Shown: in pieces, positions 1 through 9,000 of the stretch | How the letters are laid out: each line of letters begins with the position of its first letter | Numbering within the stretch: the first letter of the stretch is position 1 | NCBI GenBank assembly: GCA_026770585.1 | Contig: MU647757.1 | Span: forward strand, 26,134-48,387 | Direction: 5' to 3' | Length of the DNA: 22,254 bases | Source of the DNA: Baffinella frigidus | Lineage: Eukaryota > Cryptophyceae > Cryptomonadales > Baffinellaceae | Made by a program: the position numbers and the translations under genes | Notes under the pieces: model-generated | The model's database searches: none | Seen by the model: the letters and a program-made list of their open reading frames with translations, nothing else | What the model was told of the DNA's origin: nothing

Positions 1-1135
1 GGGTTGAACACCACCTGGCAGTCATCAACCGCTCACTACGGTCAGCGAGCATTGCTTCCTCGGTAACATGCATGGTGCAACACCTACACACGCAACGGTG
101 AGTAGGAGCACTCAGGAGGGAAAGTGTGGGTCGCACGACTTTACGCCGAGCAGGCACATTGCCATCTGTCATCGAGCAAGTCTGGTAGGACTACCCGTTG
201 CCCGTTTTCTGCTCAAGGACCCAACGGGCCTACACTCATACTCTCTCCGCTCGTCTTCCGCCCTCCCAAGTGCCCTGAAAGGTCTTCCATTTTACCTTGG
301 ATCCAAGGTAACTCGAAAATGCCCCAGAGCACTATGAGAGCCACCTCCAAGGGCTAGTGGTTATTGCAGAGGAAATTGCAGCACACTCAGGATCAATAAA
401 CACCCCACGCTGCCACTGGTGGCAGCCCGAAAACGCTCCAGAACAAAAACAAGATCATCGATGGCATCGCTCTACAGGGAGGTGTGGTGAGGGGAAACGG
501 GGCTTCTGGGGATAACCCCATGTAGGCATAGCCGGAGTGACTTTACACAAGGGCTCAGTCGAACCTGCATGGGTAGGACCGGGGAGCTCAGCCGTCGATT
601 CCTCCATGGAGGCAACTATTGGGCAAATCGATGATTTCTTGAGTCAATTTCCATACAAATGCCACCAAAATCGGGTAGCATCTGTGGAAGATTGACTTGA
701 GATTTGCCCCCGGGTTTCCTGCAGGGCGGGTGTGTGTAATACAAAGCACCAAAACACCGAAGAAACTCGAAATGTCGATTGACAAGGTTGAAATTAAATG
801 ATGTCGTCCCCTCCATCCGTGAACCACTGTCAACTCTCCCGAATATTCGAACTCGTCATCGCAACCCGCATGAGTGCCCAACCCTGCATTTTCGCATAGC
901 GGGCACAGCAACTCTCAGCTGCCGTATCATGTTCAATAAAGCTTCAGTAGGAAAGAGAGAGAGAGCGAGAGAAGGAGGGGGGGGGGGGCGGATGGGGTTG
1001 GGGGGGGGGGGGAGAGAGAGAGCACGGCCCGTATCGAGGGCAGATGTAGCGGCATTGTTCTGTCGCCTGCACCTGACACACCCCTCGATGTTTTCAACAA
1101 CTCGTCAGGTGGTGACTTACGACCTTCCTCGTCAG
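1..1135. other. No supported gene; low-complexity G-tract
   Basis: I see no convincing gene here. Short open frames on both strands lack recognisable domains. A tiny exon-like piece, acceptor near 20 and donor near 61, could be the tail of a gene outside the window, and AATAAA-type poly(A) signals occur near 394 and 935 on the plus strand, but none of this is enough to call a gene. About 955-1022 is a purine tract with long G runs flanked by GA repeats. Confidence 0.5.
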
Positions 1136-2566
1136 AACCTGCATCCCCTCTTCACGAGCCTCTGCACTGGAGAGCTAAACGCGATCCGAAAGCAAAAATG
1201 CGTTCCCTGCAGATCCCTTCTACTGAACGGCGTGTGTCGTTGGACCTAAAAAAAAGAAAGTCTCAGAAAGTCTCGGGAGCGCATTGACGACTTGCACCTG
1301 CGCGAGGCAGGTGATGAGCTGCTATCGCCATTCGTGGCTTCTCCATACACATCCCCTCACGCCGTCAGTTCGAAGGAGAACAAGCAGAAAGATTCTCAAC
1401 AAAAATAACCTGGCCTGTTTGCCCGTTTCCCCGCCTCCCTTCACAGCCCCTTACTATCTAACTCAAATTCTGAACCAGGCGAATTTTCCATTTGATTTCA
1501 ATGAAAATCACCACACACTACTTCACCCGTGTGGAATGGCCTGTCTTCTACAGGACTTGAGTCCATCTATTCGAAAAATTAGTACAACGAAACCGAGTTA
1601 ACTAACCTGGAAGTTCCAGCTCAGATAGCCTCAAGGCGTCGAAGGACAGCAGCTGTCCTTCAGGTCGTTTAGGGTTTAAATGCTCCCAACATAACACAAC
1701 GACACGCCTTTTCGTAGAAAAGATCTGCAGAAAAAGAATTTTTGCTTTTCAGATTGCGTTGAGCCCAGTCACGAGCAGGCTTGGTGACGTATCTGAGTGA
1801 ATTCTCTCAGATACGTGACTAAACACCCTTATTTGTGTAAAATTTACCACACATACTTTTTTTTCTCTTCACTTGTAGAAGAATCCCTGTTTTTTTTTCA
1901 GATTGCAGAAAAATCCCTGTTTTCACATTTCTAACCTCGAGTGGCGAGGCAGGCGTGAAGCTACTCTCTCCCGGCATGCCGCCTCCGTCCACAGCCCCTC
2001 ACTATACTAGTACATAACTCAAAGTTTGGACCAGGTGAATTCTCGATGTGATTTCAATGAAAATTACCACACACTATTTCACCCGTCTTCTACAGGACTT
2101 GAGTCCATCTATTCGATGGCTTCTCTGCAGAACCAGCTGCGGTATTCGCCTATGTTGGGAGCTCCAAGAACCTTAAAGCCCTAAAGGACCTACCAAGAAC
2201 CTCAACGACCTAAAGGACCTACAGTTAGTACCACGAAAACGAGTTAACTAACCCGGTTCAACGTTCCGGCTCAGATAGCCTCAAGGCCCGAAGGTCAACA
2301 GCTATTGGAGCTATTGTCCTTTAGGTCCTTTAGGTTCTTTAGGTCCTTTAGGTCCTTTAGGTTTTAATTTCGCCCAACATGTGCCAACGACACGCCGTTC
2401 CGTAGAGGGGATCTTCGAGCTTCCATTTTAGGTCCTTTAGGTTTTAAATGCTCCCAACATAGCCCAACGCCACGCCCTTCCGTAGAAAGGACTGCAGAAA
2501 AAGCATTTTTGCTTTCGGATCGCGTTTCGCTCTCCAGTGCAGAGGCTCGTGAAGAGGGGATACAGG
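1136..2566. mobile_element. Composite inverted-repeat element, non-autonomous
   Basis: Arms of about 100 bp at 1136-1244 and 2463-2566 are reverse complements of each other with few mismatches; both contain the stretch that reads CTCTGCACTGGAGAG on the left arm. Inside are further copies of the same module in the right-arm orientation (about 1675-1775, and partial at 2352-2412), a second duplicated segment (about 1470-1630 and 2020-2290, sharing CTACAGGACTTGAGTCCATC), and runs of a TCCTTTAGG-like 9-mer at 2315-2370 with inverted counterparts at 2165-2225. There is no transposase-like frame. It looks like a non-autonomous foldback or MITE-derived composite; no target-site duplication was identified. 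Confidence 0.55.
1789..1819. repeat. Short perfect hairpin
   Basis: CGTATCTGAG and its reverse complement CTCAGATACG are separated by 8 nt including GAATTC. A second small hairpin, AAGGACAGC / GCTGTCCTT, lies near 1645. Both are inside the composite inverted-repeat element and are probably parts of it. Confidence 0.5.
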
Positions 2567-3018
2567 GTGGTTCTCTTGGGGTGTTTGAGGCTGCCCACAT
2601 GGGCGCGCGCTCGCCCACGCACCGAACCCAAGTCAGCCTCCTTTGAGGCTCATGGTATCCCATGGTTGAAGTTTAAGAGCTTCAATCACGAATACCCCAC
2701 AAGGTGAAAGGGATTGTGTGGGGGGGTGAGGTGAATTCAGTCACCAAAGATGGCCACCAAAGATGAAAGGAGATGAATGTGATATTGTTGGGATTAACGT
2801 ACGGAAGTCAGCGAAATTCAGGGCAATCCAAGCGTCAGAAACAACCCAACATAGGTGGACACCAGAACTGGTCAAAACGGTGCCATACTGGTCAAAAAAC
2901 GTCAATCAAACTGAAAAAAAATCCACTCAAACCGATTCGAATTCGGATAGGAGGGCTGGGGGGGGAGTTGGGAGTCAGGAAGGAGTCTCCCCCCAATTTT
3001 GCTCGTTTGTTCGACAGG
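2567..3018. other. Upstream region of the DHHC gene
   Basis: No separate gene is seen. The DHHC reading frame stays open upstream to 2773, but that stretch is rich in K, Q and N, unlike the conserved part, and lacks a domain. It probably holds the 5' untranslated region and promoter. A CAG immediately before the chosen ATG means an upstream exon cannot be excluded. Confidence 0.4.
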
Positions 3019-6000
3019 ATGGCGGGGCGGGGCCACCTACGGGGGAAAGCGCGGCGATCGTCGTCAGCCTCGGCGGCGCTTGGAGCGATGTGGTCTTACG
3101 TTGTCCTGAAAGGAGGGGTGCTCGCTATCCTCATCTACAAGGACAGCGACCTGAAGGACGCGCTCACGCTGCACGTGATCGGAGTCACGTACACCACAGC
3201 GTTCCTCCTCCTCTTCACCATCTCCACCATTCTCTTCCTCGTCGTCTCGCGTTCCGACCCGGTTCGATCCCCTCGAGCAGCGCCCTAACACTAGAGCAGC
3301 GCCACGCCCCCCTGTTCTGCGAGGCAGGCAAGAATCGAGTGGGAGAAATGCGGAATAGCGCTGGTCAGAACCTGTCTAATCCACAGCTCTGATACTTTGC
3401 AAATGAGGGCGGTTCTGGAACTCTCTCGGTTGCAGACTGCGCAAAGGTCGCCGCACCCATCCTTTCCAAGTGAGAGAACATTTCTGAGGTGATTTGATTC
3501 TTGGGGTGTGCAGGGCTTCGTGGTAGCAGACGACGAAAAAACGCTGCTGGAGGATGGCTCTGAGCGCTCTGGCAAGCGGAGCAGAGCACAGGAAAGAGGT
3601 GGCGGGGAGAGCAGCCGCCTGGACACATCGGTAGGAGGGGAACTGCCGGGCGGAGCAAACGCACCCGGTTGGGCGCTTCAAACCATCGACGTTGAGCTGA
3701 GCGTGGTAAGTGTCCCTGGGCCTCCGCCCTGCATTTTTTCACACAGCCTGCCGCAGCGCCCCTCACCAGCCACAAGGGTGCCGCACCTTATCGAGCGCGT
3801 TGCTGGTGCCTCTCCAATTAATCGCGCGTGGCGTGGCAGCTTCCGGAGCTCGGAGCACGTGCACGTGGCGGGCACGCGAGCGCCGGGCAACGCGACGAGA
3901 ACGACGACGGGGGGCACCGAGCAGAGAGCGACGAAGACGAGATCCATCCGGAGCTACGGATCGACCTGAGCGCGGTGCACCACGGAAGCGGGGGGGCGGG
4001 AGGGTGCAGCGACGGGGCGAGCGTGGCGAGTAGCAGCGCCGAGGCTTCTGGGGTGCGATCCTGCGAGATCTGCCTCTGCCGCCAGCCCCTCAGGACCAAG
4101 CATTGCTATGACTGCGGCCGGTGCATGCCTACACCCTGAACCCTAACCCCTAAACCCTGCACCCCTAAACCTTAAACCCTACACCCTCAACCCTCAACCC
4201 TCAACCCTAAAGCTTAACACCTCAACCCTGAACCCTGTAGCCTAAACCCTAAATCTTAAAACCTATACCCTCAAACCTACACCCTACACCCTAAACCCTA
4301 AACCCTAAACCCTAAACCCTAAGCCCTAAAAGTGGTCACGACCAAGCAAGCAGTGGTGTCATGTGCGGTGCGGTGATTCACAGGCTGGTGTCAACCAGAT
4401 GCAGCCCAGAGGTTCCCACGCCCAGAGCTTCCCACGCCACCACTGGGGAACAATCCAAACCCTTAACTCCAAACCCTAATCTCTAAACCCTGAACCCTAA
4501 ACCCTAAACCCTAAACCCTACACCCTAAATCCCAAACCCTACACCTTAAACCTGCAACCCTAAACCCTTAATCCTACACCGTAAACCGTAAACCCCATTC
4601 CAAGATGCACCTACCCGGTAGGCATGGAGGTAGGGCGAGGCGTTGCAACGGTGACGCGGGAGGTGGGGTGCTGTTGTGTTGTTGGCAGGTGCGTGCACAC
4701 GTTCGACCATCACTGCTTCTGGATCGGCCGGTGCGTGCCAACCCTACACCCCACACCCTACACCCTACACCCTAAACCCTAAACCCTAAACCCTAAACCC
4801 CACACCCTAAACCCTAAACCCTAAACCCTAAACCCTAAACCCCAAACCTTAAACACGAAGCCCTAAACCCTAAAAACTAAACCCTAAACCCTAAACCCTA
4901 AACCCTAAACCCTGATCCACTAAACCCTGCACCCTAAACCTCAAACCAGGTGCGTCGGCGAGCGGAACAGGAGACTGTTCTGGTGGTATCTATTCACGGA
5001 GCTGATGACCCTCCTCTGGGCGGATGCTATCTGCGCGTCCACTTTCGTGAAAGTCACCACTGGCTCGGTCCCTCCCCGCACCCGCACTGGCTCGGTGCCT
5101 TCCCCCACCCCCACTTCTGACTCGGTCGCTGCCAGCCCTTCTCCCACTTCTCACCCCCACTGCCTCGGTCTCTGTCCTGCGCAACCAGGCTGCTCACCCC
5201 CCCACTCCTGACTCGGTCTCTGCCAGCCGTGCCCCTGCTGCTCACACCCGCACCTTCCACCGCCTCAGTCCTTGCACTGCCTCAGTCCTCCACTGCCTCA
5301 GTCAATCCCGTGCCCACACTTGATGCTGACCCCCTTGGTCACTGCCCTGGCCTCACTGCTGACCCCCGCACTGCCTCGGTCTCTGTCAGCGCAGCGCAGC
5401 CACGATGCGCACCCCAGCACCCTCCGCTGGTTTGGTCACCCCCCTGCCCATCCATTCTGCACGAGCGATGGACCACCGCTCGTTCCTCCTTTCACGCGGT
5501 TGATTCAGCTCGAACGGTGCGGATGAAAGAACAGAGCGCTTCGAGTCATCTACTGAACCGCACACCTGAACCCCACCCCCAATCCCTGCTCCCCACACCT
5601 TAGATCCTCCACCCTAAACTCTGATCCCTGACGGTGGGTGGCCGTGGGCAACGGACTGGTTGTTGACCAACCTGACTCCTGAACCCAAACCCCTAATCAC
5701 TGAACCTTACACCCTCCACTCTGAACCCTAAACACTAAACCCTAAACCCTAAACTCTAAACCCTAAAACCCAAACCACAAACCCCAAACCCCAAACCCCA
5801 AACCCGAAGCCCGAAACCCGAAACCCCCAACCCTCAACCCTCAACCCCCAACCCCCAACCCCACACCCCACACCCTAGACCCTAGACCCGAAACCCTAGA
5901 CCCTGAACCCTGAACCCTAAACCCTAAACCCTGAACCCTAAACCCTAAACCCTAAACCCTAAACCCTAAACCATTTTGTGGTACTAAATGGTACGTAGCC

Positions 6001-9000
6001 ACCTGGTGAGACGCAGCTCCTCGTCCTTTCCACGTCCGGTCCGAATACAAACTGTCGGATCCTGGTACAAAATTCAAAATAAAACCCCCAACTAAAATTC
6101 CGACTTATGACCTTGCGTGGCCTCGCTGCCATATTTTTTTGTCTTTCCTTCACCCCCAGCCCTAAACCCTTAACGCTAGACCCTACACCCCGGCGCTCGA
6201 CGGTCGGTTGCAGTGGGCAATCCACCCGTTGCGACTGGTTGTTCAACCCCACACCTCAACCCAAACCCCTCATCACTGAACCCCACACCCTCAGCCCTAC
6301 ACCTTAGACTCTCAACCCTAAATCCTTCTTCTTCTTTACCGCTCACGATACAGGTCGTAGATAGAGGCCCTTACGCCTTGCGTTGAGTGATACACGTCTA
6401 TGCGCCTTACGAACAGAAACCCTAAACGCTGGCGTGTTGGGTGGCAGTGGGCAACGGACTGGTTTCTGGTGAACCTGCCCAACCTCGCGGCGATCGTGGT
6501 GTGCCTCTCCTTCACCCTCATGCTCGCCACCCTCTGGTACCCCCCCCTCTTCTTGACTCGTATGCTCGCCGCTCGTTGGCAGAAGCCAAGCAGTCCCCAC
6601 CCTCACCCTCATGCTTGCCGCTCTCTGGCACCCTCATGCTTGCCGCTCTCTGCCACCCTCATGCTTGCCGCTCTCTGGCACCCTCATGCTTGCCGCTCTC
6701 TGGCACCCTCATGCTTGCCGCTCTCTGCCACCCTCATGCTTGCCGCTCTCTGGCACCCTCATGCTTGCCGCTCTCTGCCACCCTCATGCTTGCCGCTCTC
6801 TGGCACCAACCCCTCACCGGATGCACCCCCACGCTCGCCGCGCGTTGGTAGAACCCAGACAGCCCCCTCTCGCTCATGCTCGCCACTCTTTGGTATCGAC
6901 CCCTGACCTTGACCCTCATGCCCACCACTCTCTGATAAGTCCTCTCGCGCATGCTCGTTGCTCTCTGATACCAACCTCTCGCCTTCACCCTGATGCTCGC
7001 CACCCTATGGTAGCACCCAACCAGTCCTCTCCTCCGATTCGCGTGCCGCACCCGGAGACCACTCCTCGCATGCACCCTGATGCTCGTCGCTCGTCACGCA
7101 TTGGTACAACCCAACCAGTCCTCACCCTCATGCTTGCCGCTCTCTGGTACCACCCCCTCCTCTTGACCCCCATGCACGCCGCGCGTTGGTAGAACCTGAG
7201 CAGTCCTCTCGCTCGTGCTCGGCCCTCTCTGGTACCCAGGCCTTGCCGCCCATCATCGCACCTCTCTGCTACTATCCTGCATCATCGCAGCTCTCTGCTA
7301 CTATCCTGCCCCTCGCACCTCCTGGTTTAGGGTTCAGAGTTTAGGGTGTAGGGTTTAGGGTTTAGGGTTTAGGGTTTAGGGTTTAGGGTTTACGGTTTAC
7401 GGGTTTAGGGGTTTGGGTTTAGGGTTTAGGACTCCTGCTCCTGGGTCGCGTGGGAGGCTGAGTGTTGCTGCTGGATCGTGCTGGTCCCGGGCTGAGTGCT
7501 CCTCCTGGGCACACGTGCATTTGTGCCTCTTGTGCCTCTTGTGCCGCGTGCCTGAGTGCTGCTGCTGGGTCGCTCTTGCTCGTGTCTGAATGCTGATCCC
7601 AACGCGCGCGGTTGCCCCTAGGTCGAGCGAATGTCGCTGAGTGCTGCTCCCGGTGGTGGTGGCTGAGAGCTGATCCTGTGTCGCGATGGATGATGGGGGG
7701 CACGTTCTTCGAGGCGTACCTGAGAGCTGCTCTTGGGTCGCTCTGGTGGCCACGACTCCTGAGACAAACGATGACGCGTGGCTGAGTGGAGGTGGTGGGG
7801 CGCGGCAGGTTGTTTGGTGAGGCAGATGACGCAGTGAGGCAGTGCCTGCGTCATCTGCCCCTGCTTCGCGCGGGTGCGTGTCTCGAAGCACGTCTCTAGG
7901 TGTCTCGAAAGACGTCTCTCGGTGAGTGGTGATCCTCACGCGCGGGGTGGATGGGGGGGCAGCTTCTTCCAGACGTGCCTCATCTGCTGCTGGGTCGCGC
8001 TGGTACCAGGCTGGGTGCTGAACCTGGGGCGCGGTTGTGGCTGAATGGGGGCGCGCTCGTTGGTTGCTGGCAGGTTCTTCCAGACGTACCTCATCGGCAC
8101 GGGACAGACCTCCTGGGAAGTCCTCCGCTCTCGATCCATCTTCTACCTCCGCGAGGTCTCCCCTACCCGCCACACCAGAATGCTAGATGCGCCTATTTTA
8201 AACGGATGTGCTTTTTAAAATAGGCATTTGTGTAGTAACTTTCGTTGATTGGTCACGTAACTAGCCATGCGTAGGCCAGGTGCGAGGTTAGAACACCCTA
8301 TCCTGGTACAAATATTTGCAACCCCAAATGTAAGTAGGACCCTCCAGGATTCTGGAGTTGCTCTCTCGCCCCGTGATGCAGAAAGGCAACGTGAGAGGAG
8401 GACCTACTTGGACGCGACTCGGTACACGCACCCTTTCTGTGTGACCCCTCTTCTCCCGCCCCGAGGCGGGCCCGTCCCAGGCCTGCGTCCGCACACCGGT
8501 CTCACCCCACCCCTCTTTCTCCTCTCACCCATCTCCTCTCGCCCCGAGATGGCCCCTTCCCAAGGTCCGCACTCACGGAGGTCTCCCTCCACACCCTTCT
8601 CGCCCCTCATGCAGATAGCCAACGTGAGAGGAGGACTTACTCAGACGCCACTGAGTACACGTGACCTTTCTGCAGGACCCCTCTCATCTCGCCCCGAGGC
8701 GGGCCCATCCTAGGCTGCAACCTCTCAGGGGGCTCACCGCACCTCTCTCACCCCTCTCCTCTTGCCCTGAGGCGGGCCCGTGCCAGCAGGCACTCTCGAC
8801 ATTTGCTCTCGGGCATATGTTGCCATGCGATGTATGCATTTTTGAAGGGCGTATACGCCTACCGACATTGAAATGACTTGTGACAATATAAAGAGTGTGT
8901 GCCAGCCAATGGTTGCACTCTGCCAGTCCAGCGTTCACTGGCAGCGTTGCTGATATGGGTTCATCAAGAGTAAGGACACGCACCATCCCTAGGGTGGTCC

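Noticed and set aside
588-911. Minus-strand open frame of 107 codons near the left end
   Set aside because: No recognisable domain, and the overlapping frames on both strands are equally open.
3258-3273. GGTTCGATCCC resembles a tRNA B-box
   Set aside because: It is the exon 1-intron 1 junction of the DHHC gene; there is no A-box or cloverleaf upstream.
6605-6805. Regular 25-bp repeats could suggest a CRISPR array
   Set aside because: Units are directly adjacent with no spacers, derive from exon 6, and lie in a eukaryotic intron.
6400-7192. Long open frames with repeated MLAALWHPHACRSL
   Set aside because: They come from a non-triplet tandem repeat; only 6448-6536 is supported as coding.
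7397-8173. 258-codon minus-strand open frame
   Set aside because: It crosses a telomere-type block and exon-derived repeats, is antisense to DHHC exon 7, and shows no domain.
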